Shown one piece after another: positions 9,801 through 18,500 of a DNA stretch of 64,000 nt (positions within the stretch are counted from its first letter, which is position 1; the number at the start of each line of letters is the position of its first letter). Made by a program: the position numbers and the translations under genes. The notes under the pieces were generated by a model that did not search any database, was not told where the DNA came from, and saw only the letters and a list, made by a program, of their open reading frames with translations. This DNA is from CAYMKL01 sp964390805 (lineage in GTDB: Bacteria; Chloroflexota; Anaerolineae; VGOG01): the NCBI GenBank assembly GCA_964390805.1, contig CAYMKL010000016.1, positions 1-64,000 of the forward strand, read 5' to 3'.

Positions 9801-11276
9801 CAACAACTCGCTGCTGGGATCGCGGTACACTACGTAGCCTACCATGGCATGGAGCGTTTCTGTCGCCTGGGTCCCCGCTTCCAGGGTAAAATCCACGGTG
9901 GTGGTCATCCCCTCGGTCACATCTATGTCGCCCGCCTGTGCATCATGGTAGCCAGTCTGAGAGGCAGTCACGATGTAGCGCGGAGCGGCGACTGGCACAT
10001 CGCTGATGGCGTACTGGCCGTCGGCGTTGGTGGTGTCGGAGAGGGCGGTGCCGAAGACAGCCACCGTCGCCCCGCTGACGGGTTGGCCTCCCGTGTCTTG
10101 CACCGTGCCGGCGATGGCGCCGGTCGGGGCCGGCGGGTACTGCCAGACAATGGCGCCCGCAGCGTCCACCTCGATGACGCGGTTGTGGCGGGAATCACCG
10201 ATGAGCGTGTTGCCGTTGTCCAGGCGGTCGGCGTCGTAGGGCAGCTCGAGGTCGTCGTATTCCCAGACCACCTGGCCGGTTGGCGTTACCTCGATGATGC
10301 GGTCGTGGCGGGAGTCGGTGATCAGGGTGTTGCCGTCGGACAGCCTGTCGGCGTCGCGGGGCCAGTCAAGGAAAGGCCCAAGTCCAGCGCCGGCCGAGTA
10401 GGAGCAGAGCGACGTATCGAGGCCAAGCGGGTCATGCACAGAGCCGCTCGCTTGATTTCGATACGCTTCGCTACTCAATCGGCGCTCGCTCTCCCAGCAC
10501 TCGGACACGCCTGGCTGTGGGTGCGAGGGAGCAGGAGGAGGGTATTGCCAGACGATGGTGCCGTCGGGGGCGATCTCGAGGATGCGGTTGTTGTTGGAGT
10601 CGGCGATGATGGTGTTGCCATTGGAGAGGCGGTCAGCGTTGTGGGGGCCGTCGAGGTGGCTGAGGTCGCTGCCCGGCACGCCGGTCTCACCGAACTGCCA
10701 CACGACGGTGCCATCGCGAGCGATCTCAATGACGCGGTGGTCATCGCGGTCGGTGATCAGTAGACGATCGTTGGACAACCAGTTGGCGTCGTTGGGATAG
10801 TCTAGCCCTGAGCCATCGCTGAGGGTGACGTTGTCGCTGTCCCAAACGATGGTGCCCAAGGCGTCAATCTCAATGACGCGGTCGTGGCCAGTGTCGGAGA
10901 TCAGGGTGTTGCCGTGCGAAACTCCGCTTTGTCCCGGCAAACGGTCGGCGTTGTGGGCCCAGTTGAGGCCCTGGCCGCCCGCGTTGAGTAGCCGTAGGTG
11001 TATCGAAGGGAAGACCCAGACGACGTTCCCATCCGCGTCCACTTCGATGACCTTGCTGCCGCTCCCTGGCTGTGCGCCTCCCCTGGCAGTGAGGCCGCCA
11101 GCTTGGCCACCATCGGTGATCAGGGTGTGGCCGTTCGGCAGGCGGTCCACGTCGTGGGGGAGGTGGAGCACTTGAGACGGGGCGTCGGCTCCAGATTGGC
11201 CTGATGCGGGCAATGTCCAGGCCAGCAAGCAAAGAACCACTATGGTCGGTAGAACGAGTTTCTTCGGGGTAAACAT
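6855..11276 (-). CDS. Giant modular secreted protein: beta-propeller, CNA_B-like, transglutaminase-like, two deacetylase-like modules
   Basis: 1473 aa from ATG 11276 with AAGGAGG 9 bases upstream and a signal peptide (MFTPKKLVLPTIVVLCLLAW). Residues about 35-375 are at least six NHL/arylsulfotransferase-type blades (repeated N.DRL.NGNTLI.DS...R(V/I)IE(V/I)...G.IVW). Next is a carboxypeptidase-regulatory-like domain (GAIAGTVQDTGGQPVSGATV). A transglutaminase-like domain has Cys in RSICIEHARLATALLRAVG followed by His and Asp candidates. Then come the IVMHNEEP/DPHAHE deacetylase-like module shared with the neighbouring gene, VYLPLILKS with a short linker, and a second NodB-like domain with LHFHEDAH. 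A 111-bp repeat is inserted in frame within the propeller at 10384-10494. A role in surface or polymer processing is inferred; no single function can be assigned. Confidence 0.8.
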   Translation of the reverse strand: MFTPKKLVLPTIVVLCLLAWTLPASGQSGADAPSQVLHLPHDVDRLPNGHTLITDGGQAGGLTARGGAQPGSGSKVIEVDADGNVVWVFPSIHLRLLNAGGQGLNWAHNADRLPGQSGVSHGNTLISDTGHDRVIEIDALGTIVWDSDNVTLSDGSGLDYPNDANWLSNDRLLITDRDDHRVIEIARDGTVVWQFGETGVPGSDLSHLDGPHNADRLSNGNTIIADSNNNRILEIAPDGTIVWQYPPPAPSHPQPGVSECWESERRLSSEAYRNQASGSVHDPLGLDTSLCSYSAGAGLGPFLDWPRDADRLSDGNTLITDSRHDRIIEVTPTGQVVWEYDDLELPYDADRLDNGNTLIGDSRHNRVIEVDAAGAIVWQYPPAPTGAIAGTVQDTGGQPVSGATVAVFGTALSDTTNADGQYAISDVPVAAPRYIVTASQTGYHDAQAGDIDVTEGMTTTVDFTLEAGTQATETLHAMVGYVVYRDPSSELLIPPPTAVLSPTLYPAEVLPYLEPGQYIESDDPAIVAVAQFILAGLTPEQRMEQTTVAHAVYAWMVQNIAYDLVSNYPGDVTSGNWQTTNGAWGHSFADWLYTAKEVLEEGRSICIEHARLATALLRAVGIPARPAPLMAHPVTQWWVQLPARGEFSRTNGTGFWANMDTSLGRSKYVETGDLWAEFPSKEEHDLGFWAIDADAPIHMDWWTDNPCIWTEDYGNSRRYPATADGLAQAQAGLDYFAQTGELPPPSGSPPPNQPYYKLSTRGFEIDLTNAGNQTHFEVSFALAIETDYLERIDETHWTNHPDWVTSAYTTTQSSAETGESLVWYVLELDRPSPPSILASIVMHNEEPLSGQYPDFVNDQPAFWQHRNALGQFADMLHDIGVMFNYQSDWNFLMATGLYDTGTPETNGENIVRHIKDLGFEVDPHAHESQYNYADVAYLIEELGVTPSHIAGGFIAAPPEDSKLEYLWQPLTATLSSTYTWQAEILWGGATSLHQNEEALWASGVWKPKDNEHFMEHDDAAPLPHVGGYGRDCERLVQKQQDGELEEGKIHTCTIFVGQNKLLNPGFIPGFAQRIQALDAAGDVRWVGLAEVIEIWQTEYDSEPNIVPYLTPQSRVYLPLILKSFVTPTPEPETCDPITLVDNGLYYEGSDDECWHKEDLPSPQPWFEETILPDVGSTTTPLYFGISVHVEPQAIYMDDVTYQQDRERLRRLAEIVGEHGGVLTIQTQTPFDDKAQQLGDTIFADLAAQGHEIALHFHEDAHIPNADDQPVEEWVTTLEEEIDLIEELSGVEVRTWSGGNIYDHLYEAAEQVGLEVNINYKNPQTQQSDERYTVLTPWRPASAASVEERTTHDPDGAIIYIPSGVFPAHCDKLEGFPRPYCHEAFDYMTVALGNSLDAVTEGKVNAFYGTLHPSDFFGPGSDEEKLQVWDEWLTAIVDPLVADGRIQWATMSDIADAFIAWEESCGEAQRQRGD
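10384..10494. repeat. Dispersed ~111-bp element inserted in frame in a beta-propeller gene (family A)
   Basis: Reverse-complement copy of 2262-2373. Its length is a multiple of three, so it adds about 37 residues (including RRLSSEAYRN and LGLDTSLCSYSAG) between two propeller blades without breaking the frame. None of these residues resembles the blade consensus. Confidence 0.75.
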
Positions 11277-11305
11277 GGTACTGCCTCCTTTTCACTTTTG
11301 CCTGT

Positions 11306-11311
11306 ATTATA
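11306..11311 (-). promoter_or_regulatory. -10 element of the 11276 gene
   Basis: TATAAT on the minus strand about 30 bases upstream of the ATG. The -35 position (AAGACT at 17-bp spacing) is a poor match. AAGGAGG at 11282-11288 is the ribosome site. Confidence 0.45.
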
Positions 11312-11376
11312 ACTCAATCGTGTTAGGAAGTCTTGAGGGGATTGTAAACAGTTTGTAATAAGGAGGCCTCGTGGGT

Positions 11377-14300
11377 TTATGGTTCAACCCTCACTTTCCC
11401 CAGCAGAATGTGATCCCTCACGATCTGTTCCTCCTCGCTGAGCACGCCCAAGCGTAGATTTGTGCCCTCTTCGTACATCCCAACCTCTAGGATGTAGTCA
11501 CCAGCAGGGGCATCGGGGCTTACCACCAGTTCGTATTCATCCACAATGACCTCGCCTTTCACCCACCCCGTTGTTGGCCGCGTCCCTCCCGCTGGCACAC
11601 TATCTTTCTGCGCCCAGATGCGGTCTTCGTCGTCCAAGAGATGGGTGAAAACCTTGTACCAACCGGTGATTTCCCGCCTGGCTTGCCAGTACAAAACCAG
11701 GCGCAGAGCGTCGCCGGGCTTGACCACTGTGGTATCCAGGTCATAGCCCAGGAAGGTTACCTCATCGCCCAGGTTGATCTCCCTTTGGTTTTCGATGCTG
11801 GGGAGAGTCATTCTGCGTTCCGGCGCCTCGATCTCCAGCTCGCTCAAATCCACTGCTGCCGCAAGCGGCACTCCCTGCTGGTCTATCACTGCTAACTGAA
11901 GGCGATGTCTGCCCGTTGAAGCCGTCCCAGGAACAGGAAAGTAGTGTTGGCTGCGAACCACCTCTCCAGCCTGCCACTGTGTTGTGGGGTAAACATTGCT
12001 GGCAACAGGGAAGGTTTCGTCTGCTACAATCCCTCTCGTCTCATCTATTAATTGAAGAAGAACAGCGTAACTATGGCTCATCTCCTTCAGGCCTCGCCAG
12101 AAAAGGGTCAGGTGCACTCCCTCTCCCGCCTGGACGGCAAGGCGATCAATATCGTAGCCTATTAGCTTCAGTTCTCCCCCAAAACTGCTAGGTATGGGGT
12201 ATTGTATCTCCAGTTCTTCGATGTAAGGCGGCTTCCTCGGTCGCACCACCGTCAACTTGCCTATGGGCCGGGAGGGGCCCACGGCGACTCCCTGTTCGTC
12301 CAGAACGTCCAGTTCTTCCAGAGTGGCTTTGGAGAAAGCTCCGACCACCAGATCGTATTGGCCGGGCGGCGTGCCTGGCAGCACCTGTATCTGGTAGGAG
12401 TCCTGGGCGTATTCGTCCAGCGGCCAGGTGGTCGTCGCAGGATAGTCTCGATACCCGCCAGGGCGACGGCTATCCTTCGGGCTCCAGAGGCTGGACTGGG
12501 CATCTTTTAGACGGGCATAGGCGCTGTATTCGGCGACCAGCTTGCGTTGCGCTCTCCAGTAGAGGTCCAGACGAAAAGACTCCCCGGCCTCAACCGTAGC
12601 AGGGCGAAGATTGTAGCCGAGGAGCGTCATCTCCCCAGCGAAGTTGACCTCAAGCGGCGCTTGCACCCCCTCCACTCGAGCTCCATCGAAGCCGTCCCGC
12701 CTGAACCAGTTGTCGTGGCGGTCAAGGTAGGCCACTTTGGTCAGGAGTAGAACTGCGGCCAAGACCCCCTGGAAGACCCACAGAGTATCGCGTATTGCGT
12801 GTTCCGTATTGTGGCCGACTACTCGACCACCTGACCACCTGACCAAGGACCAAATGACCAAGGCCACGATGATGAGGGCAATGAAGGCCGAAAGCACTTT
12901 GGCGGCGAGACGCAAAGGCGTGTCCTGAAAACGTACTTGAAGGTTAGTCTCCCCTGTGGGAACCTCGAAGCTGATCAACCCATAGGGCTCGGTAGGGACA
13001 ATGGGCGCCTGCTGACCATCCACGTAGACTCGCCAGCCCGGGAAATAGAAGGTGTTGAAGACCGCACGGAAAGGTTGAGGGGTTTCTATCAGGATGTCAG
13101 CCGAGGTCAGGCCATACTTTGTTGATTTGACCACAGCCTCCTCGGGCAGGGAAGACGGCTCCAGTCGCTCAATGGGAGCTCCGGAGCGATACATGGTTTC
13201 CAGGCCGGATTCCGTGGGCACTTCCTTTACCCAGATGGGGAGGTACTCGCCGGCGGAGGTAGCTCCGATGACACCCAAGCTGCGTTCCAACTGAGCCAGG
13301 TTGGCTATGGACAGGCCGTCGGTGGTATAGCAGTACCGCGGATAGAGCCAGGGCAGGCTGAAGGTGATAATGAGAACTTCCACCACCAGCACGATAGCGA
13401 AGAAAGGCAAAGTAGTTCTGACTCGATCAGTGATCAGATGGACCGTTGCACCAGCCAATAAAGCCGCGGCCAGGCTGGCTATGCCCAGGAAGCGAAAAGG
13501 AAACTGAACGTATTCGAGCAGAGGCAGGTGATCCCAGACCGCCACTGACTGCGGAAGGACCATGAACACCAAGCTGATTAGCACGAGGGAGAAGAATACG
13601 ACATTGAAACGCTTTTCCCTGTCCTTAAGGCTCCACCAGCCGGCCATAGCCAACAGGGCCAGGGCCAACTGCACCAGCCCCAGGCTGCGAGGAGGGGCGG
13701 GATTCATCAGAGAGGTGTGGACAGGGCTTGGCGGAGAGAGGAGTTCGCCCAGGGATAGGAAGTTGTAGCGATAGTTCATGCCAGCCGGAGTGTACGCCAG
13801 ATGGATCTTAACCCACTGCTTCTCGAAGAAAGCTGGCAGCCAGAAGCAAGCACTGAGACCCAGGGCAAGCAACAGCGCTCTCGGTATTCTCAGGCTGGGC
13901 GAAGGTCTCCCGACGGCTCGACTGAGCTCGCCGAAGTCCGAGCCCCCTGCGCCTCGGTCGCGGGAAACCTCCACGACCTTCGGCGAACGAATCTTCAGCA
14001 ACCACAAGGCGACAACGTAGAGGAGGAGAAAGGGGGTGAAGACCAGGCTGATGACATTGTGGGTGAGGATCAGGGCAGCGTAGGATAGGGCACTCAAGAC
14101 CAGATAGCCGATTCTGCCCCTGACGAGGAGGCGACGAAAAGCCCAGAGTATCAGGGGCAGCAGAGGCAGGGCCAGGGACTCACCGAGGTTGCCCCGGTTG
14201 AGAGCATTGTACAGTTGATAAGGAGCATACATGTACGCCACCGCCGCCACCCAAGCAGCCGTCTCGCCGAAGAGGTCTTTGACGAAGAGGTACATGGTCA

Positions 14301-14643
14301 TTCCGGCGAGCAGGATGTAGAGTGCGAGGGCAGCGTTCCAGGCTTGGGCGAAGCTGAAGCCCAGCAGGTGAAAGAACTCCGCTGGATAGAAGGACAGGGG
14401 AGGAAAGAAGTTGAAGAGGGGGTAGCCATAGCCATAGACCAGATCCGGGGTCCAACGGGGCCAGGGAGTGCCCCGGCGTAGGCAGTGATCGAGTTCCACC
14501 AAGCGAACGAGGTAAAGGCCTCCGTCATCGCTGCAGGTCATAGAGGGTTTCAGCAGGGGTTGAACGGCCAACAATCCCAGCAGACCAATCAAGAGGAGCT
14601 TCCATCCCGATCTTACAATCGTCCTGCCCAATTTCTCAGTCAA
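11377..14643 (-). CDS. Large membrane protein, 6-pyruvoyl-tetrahydropterin-synthase-related / GT-C-like, with three C-terminal beta-sandwich repeats
   Basis: 1088 aa. The N-terminal half has about a dozen hydrophobic segments. It opens with the pattern SDDGGLYLVRLVELDHCLRR...PRW.PDL.YGYGYPLFNF, typical of the PTPS-related/YfhO-like membrane family thought to be polyprenyl-linked sugar transferases. The C-terminal third holds three similar modules, each with (L)LGYDL..(T/V)V..G(D/E)....L.YW(R/Q)...... and P.T.W..(G/D)E. Closely related modules occur at the end of the DUF2723 protein at 15502. The sequence from 12780 to 12860 is low-complexity (repeated GACCACCT, and CGTATT-type words) and encodes an atypical stretch WSGGRVVGHNTEH. 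A family B repeat at 13915-13938 adds SDFGELSRAVG. The exact donor and acceptor sugars are unknown. Confidence 0.72.
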   Translation of the reverse strand: MTEKLGRTIVRSGWKLLLIGLLGLLAVQPLLKPSMTCSDDGGLYLVRLVELDHCLRRGTPWPRWTPDLVYGYGYPLFNFFPPLSFYPAEFFHLLGFSFAQAWNAALALYILLAGMTMYLFVKDLFGETAAWVAAVAYMYAPYQLYNALNRGNLGESLALPLLPLILWAFRRLLVRGRIGYLVLSALSYAALILTHNVISLVFTPFLLLYVVALWLLKIRSPKVVEVSRDRGAGGSDFGELSRAVGRPSPSLRIPRALLLALGLSACFWLPAFFEKQWVKIHLAYTPAGMNYRYNFLSLGELLSPPSPVHTSLMNPAPPRSLGLVQLALALLAMAGWWSLKDREKRFNVVFFSLVLISLVFMVLPQSVAVWDHLPLLEYVQFPFRFLGIASLAAALLAGATVHLITDRVRTTLPFFAIVLVVEVLIITFSLPWLYPRYCYTTDGLSIANLAQLERSLGVIGATSAGEYLPIWVKEVPTESGLETMYRSGAPIERLEPSSLPEEAVVKSTKYGLTSADILIETPQPFRAVFNTFYFPGWRVYVDGQQAPIVPTEPYGLISFEVPTGETNLQVRFQDTPLRLAAKVLSAFIALIIVALVIWSLVRWSGGRVVGHNTEHAIRDTLWVFQGVLAAVLLLTKVAYLDRHDNWFRRDGFDGARVEGVQAPLEVNFAGEMTLLGYNLRPATVEAGESFRLDLYWRAQRKLVAEYSAYARLKDAQSSLWSPKDSRRPGGYRDYPATTTWPLDEYAQDSYQIQVLPGTPPGQYDLVVGAFSKATLEELDVLDEQGVAVGPSRPIGKLTVVRPRKPPYIEELEIQYPIPSSFGGELKLIGYDIDRLAVQAGEGVHLTLFWRGLKEMSHSYAVLLQLIDETRGIVADETFPVASNVYPTTQWQAGEVVRSQHYFPVPGTASTGRHRLQLAVIDQQGVPLAAAVDLSELEIEAPERRMTLPSIENQREINLGDEVTFLGYDLDTTVVKPGDALRLVLYWQARREITGWYKVFTHLLDDEDRIWAQKDSVPAGGTRPTTGWVKGEVIVDEYELVVSPDAPAGDYILEVGMYEEGTNLRLGVLSEEEQIVRDHILLGKVRVEP
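13915..13938. repeat. Family B short repeat inside membrane protein gene
   Basis: GGCTCGACTGAGCTCGCCGAAG(TC), the same 24-bp word (or its complement) found at 17674, 33712, 38901 and 48099. Read in frame it gives DFGELSRA. Confidence 0.85.
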
Positions 14644-14674
14644 AGTCGCTTCCTCGTTAGCATTGTGCTAGCCG

Positions 14675-14703
14675 ATTCTAACACATCTTTGATGCAATAG
14701 CAA
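14675..14703 (-). promoter_or_regulatory. Sigma-70-type promoter for the 14643 membrane protein
   Basis: TTGCTA, 17-bp spacer, TAGAAT on the minus strand, placing a start about 25 bases upstream of the ATG. The -35 box abuts the terminator of the preceding gene. Confidence 0.5.
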
Positions 14704-14738
14704 AAAAACGGCGGACGCCCATTCGGACGCCGCCGTTT
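14702..14738 (-). terminator. Intrinsic terminator after the 14914 gene
   Basis: On the minus strand ACGGCGG, inner stem CGTCC/GGGCG and CCGCCGT are followed by a run of seven T. Confidence 0.75.
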
Positions 14739-14755
14739 TGTAGATTATCGCGCCA

Positions 14756-14782
14756 AGCCCTGCGAAGGTCTCGCGCAGGGCT
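14756..14782. repeat. Short perfect inverted repeat
   Basis: AGCCCTGCG, a short loop, then CGCAGGGCT, lying between the terminator and the stop codon of the 14914 gene. It may be a second transcript-end hairpin. Confidence 0.5.
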
Positions 14783-14913
14783 ATAGCCAACCATGGCCTG
14801 TTTGGCTCCACAAGCATGCGAGGGAGAACATCTTGGAACCTTCGCCAGGCTTCGCTAAGTGCCTATTCTTCTTCAGAGCAACGCGCCAGGGATTGCAACG
14901 ACAGGCTAAGGCC

Positions 14914-15360
14914 TCAGCCGCCGTCTCCCTTTCTCTGGATTTCGATCCGATAGGAGTAGACGCCAGGTTTGTTCACGGGTCTCCAACCGCCGGCCGTTGT
15001 GCCTGCAGGACGATAGTACTCGTACCCCAGGTCGGTGCGGATGTTCTCCACGAGGGGAGTTTCATCATCCTCCATCCAGATCACGTAGCGGGTGGGCACG
15101 CCGAGGTGGTTCCACTCCAGGTACCCGTCCTCGTCAGTCATCCCCCAGACGTTGGGGTGATCATAAGCGATGCCCTGGGAGGGCTCGACGTCGAAGCGCA
15201 TCTTGATCCCACTCAGGGGCTCGCCCTTGTCGTCCAGCACCGTGATGTAAAGCTTCTTCAGTCCAGGACGATTGTCACATGCGCTCAGCCGGGTCTTGGC
15301 GTTCACCTTCCAGGCCGGATTGGGATTGACCTTCGGCTCAAGCAGTACTTCCTCGCTCAT
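14914..15360 (-). CDS. Small protein with a single Ig-like / carboxypeptidase-regulatory-like fold
   Basis: 148 aa. KKLYITVLDDKGEPLSGIKM and the later TDEDGYLEWNHLG match the usual beta-strand pattern of prealbumin-like or CNA_B-like single domains. There is no signal peptide, transmembrane segment or catalytic motif. AAAGGAG stands 8 bases ahead of the ATG. It is a single-gene unit with its own promoter (15417-15445) and terminator (14702-14738). Function unknown. The domain call is from strand pattern and moderately sure. Confidence 0.65.
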   Translation of the reverse strand: MSEEVLLEPKVNPNPAWKVNAKTRLSACDNRPGLKKLYITVLDDKGEPLSGIKMRFDVEPSQGIAYDHPNVWGMTDEDGYLEWNHLGVPTRYVIWMEDDETPLVENIRTDLGYEYYRPAGTTAGGWRPVNKPGVYSYRIEIQRKGDGG

Positions 15361-15416
15361 ATTAACGCTCCTTTCTGAATGCTGAAACGTGAGGCTCGTT
15401 ATGACTATTACGTGAC

Positions 15417-15445
15417 ATTATAGCATCTTTCTGGATTTCACGCAA
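15417..15445 (-). promoter_or_regulatory. Sigma-70-type promoter for the 15360 gene
   Basis: TTGCGT, 17-bp spacer, TATAAT on the minus strand. Two direct repeats (GATTGCGATGAAA and GATTTGCGTGAAA) lie over and just upstream of the -35 and could be an operator. Confidence 0.65.
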
Positions 15446-15501
15446 ATCGTGGTTTTCATCGCAATCTGTGATAAAATGCCAAGGATTGGGGAGTTCCCTC
15501 G

Positions 15502-18500
15502 CTATCCATCCCCTCCAGGCTCCAGTTGCGCAAGGGGTACGCTGGCACCCAGCTTAGCCAGTCGGTCGTCAAGGACGCCCAGTTTTCGCATGGTGAAGGC
15601 ATCGTAGACGACCAAGCTCAGTCTGAGGGAGCCGGCCTGGGCGCCGACGGGAACGGACACAGAATGGACATCGAAGATAGATGATCCTCGTATCCACTTC
15701 AAAGTGGGGATGCTCCCCAATGCGGGGACGGTATCGTCCTGGGAGAGAAGTCGCCCAGCCTCATCGGTCAAGCGCACGGAGACCACGTAGTCGCGGAGGA
15801 GGGGCTTTTTCGCCACCAGGCGTAGCCCCACTCTCACCGTATCCCCTGGCAGCATCCGGTATTCAACGCCCGCCAGGAGCATCTCCCCTCCCAGGTCCAC
15901 GTAGTGGCTTCGCGGGGACGGGGTTGGCAGGGCCAAACGGCCTCCTCGCGGCCAGTACCAGGGACCTAAGCACTGGCTGATTACGTCGTCGGTCGAGCGC
16001 AGCTCTACTTGCAAGGTCATAGCTGTCAGAGGCAAGTCGTGGGCCGTAGTTAGATAGGTGCCCAGGGGAACCCGTGGCAGATGGCTGCTGGTCACCACAG
16101 TGTCGTTAGCATACAAAAGCACATCATAATCGCCGTCTTCGGTTCCAACGCGATGCCAGTGGAGGTAGACCCGCCGGCTGTCCTCCAGGCTGGTGTCGTG
16201 ATCAACCCCAATCAGGGTCAACCCGTTGGCGAAGGGCTGGTGTAGGGGGTGTAGGGTGACAGGGCGCAGGGCTGGTGGCATCACCTCCACTTCGGCCAGT
16301 AGCACGGTCTCAGCGCCCTCCTTAGTCGTCAGGCGTTGCCAACCCCCTTTGGGGAGAGTGATGTACAGGCCGGCGATAAGCTGGTAAGACCCTGACGGAG
16401 TCGTGGGCAGTACCTGTATCTCGTAGCCATCAACAGAGACCTCCCCTGTTTTGAAGCCAGCCATATCGTGGGTGACGTCCATCTGTCCCAGAACTCGCCC
16501 TCCATCACCCACCAGGTGGACGAAAAAGGAGTAGTTGCCACCCAGCTCGACCATGGGCTGCCAGTACAGGTCCAAGTATAGAGGGTGGCCTGACGGAACA
16601 CTGTCTTTCGGCAAACGATAGCCCAGAAGCTGGATCTTCCCCCCGAAAGTCGCGTCGAGCCTGACGACGTCGCCTGGCTTCCCCCCCAGGGCCTGCCCTG
16701 AGCAAGGTCGAAGGGTTGGGGGGGATTGAGGGGGGGCTACCTCGCTTTGCACCAGGAAGGCCTCGCCCAGAGGGGTGAAGCGATATGGCGTGGCGCCAAA
16801 CTCCTGATAATAGTTGGTGACGATCAAGGGGCGTTCTCCCACGTTGTCCTCTATACGCCGCAGCCAAGTAGCAGAGATCGGTTCGGCGCCCTCCGGATAA
16901 ACGTATTTCACCTCCACATCCGGTCGCGCGCCTTCGCTGTACTGCAGGTACCAGAGGGGGGTGGCCCAATGCCAATTGGCCAGGACCAGCGCGTCGGAGG
17001 GGGCGTCGGACATCACACTTTCTGCATATTGGCGCGCGGAGCGATCCTCGCTCAGCCAGGCGAAGCTGGGATAACGATGAGCCAATTGGATAACACCGAG
17101 CAAGATGACGAAGGACACCAGGCAGGCATCAAGCCCTTCGACTCTGCTCAGGACAAGCGCTTTGAATCTGCTCCAGTGGCCCAACACAGCCGTGCCGTGG
17201 CCAATGATGATAGCCAGAGGTACATAAGCGGGTATCAAATACTCCACTGTCTCCGGGGCGCGGTAGGTAACGGTGACAAGGGCTTGAACAGCTACGGTCC
17301 CACCGCAGAGGAGCAAAAGCCGCCAATCTTTGCCCAGCATGATCAGGGCTCCCACGGCAGCAGCTATGAGCAACCCCAGGCCGAACTGAAAGTCCAGGAT
17401 GTTGGCCAGCACCTTGAATCGTTCGAGCAGGAGACCGGAGCTGGCAAAGTAGAACATATCGCCCCGAAACCCACGCGCCAGGACGTGGTTCAAGAATCCC
17501 GCTGGGGTAGCGATGTCGGACGGGCCAAAGGGAGTACCCAGGATTCCTCTGATGGGAAGGTAGAGGAGCACGACTAGCGAGAGGAGGAAAGCCAGAAGAG
17601 GCTTCCGGAGAGAACGCACCCTGGTAAACAATGAAGTTTCGATCCTTCGACCAAGCTCAGGACAAGGTTTCGAGACTTCGGCGAGCTCAGTCGAGCCGTT
17701 TCGAGTTTCGAGTTCGGTCACTAATAGAAAGGCGACGAAGGGGAGAATCAAAAAGACCAAGGAGCCGTGGTGGGTGATCCCCAGCCCGAAAGCTAGAGCG
17801 AACAAAATGAGGTAAACTGCCTTTCGCTTCTTAGCATAACTAACGAGGGCGAACAGCATCAAAGCAGCGAAGAAAGCCGTCAGGCTGCGGGTGTTGGCAG
17901 TTGTGGCCTGCGCCCAAAAGGTGGTGGATGTGCCCAGAACCAGAGCGCCCACCACACCCCCAAGAGCCGAATCGGTAACTCGTCGCACTGTGCGGCTTAC
18001 CAGCGCCAGGGTCAAAGCAGCGAAAAAAGCTGACATCAGGTTGACCCTGTAGGCTACGTCGCCGACGGGGATCAAAGTGAAAAGCTTGCCCAGCATGGTG
18101 TAAAGTGGATACCCAGGTGGGTGGGCAATGCCCAGAATATCGGCCACGAACTGGAACTCGCCGCTATTCGACGGTAAGACAGTGGGGGCCAACGTGCGCA
18201 CATACAGGCCGAGGCACAGGATGAATACGATGGACTCCATAGGAAGGGAGCGTTTGCCCTTGACGTTAGCGATGAGCAGGGCGGTCACGGCCACGAAGGC
18301 CGCAGACCAGGCGAGGGCAGGCTCAATGCGGAGATACAGAACGTAGGCGTATAGTGTCACCAAAGGGGTGAGCATCAGACCGTAGCGTTGCCCTAGAGCG
18401 GCCAGGCCGATTCCGACAACGCTGCATACGATTATCAAAGCCAGCGATGCCAGCCGGGGCCAGGCGGTCGTCGTCGCCTCAGCGATGACCCGGCTCGCAT

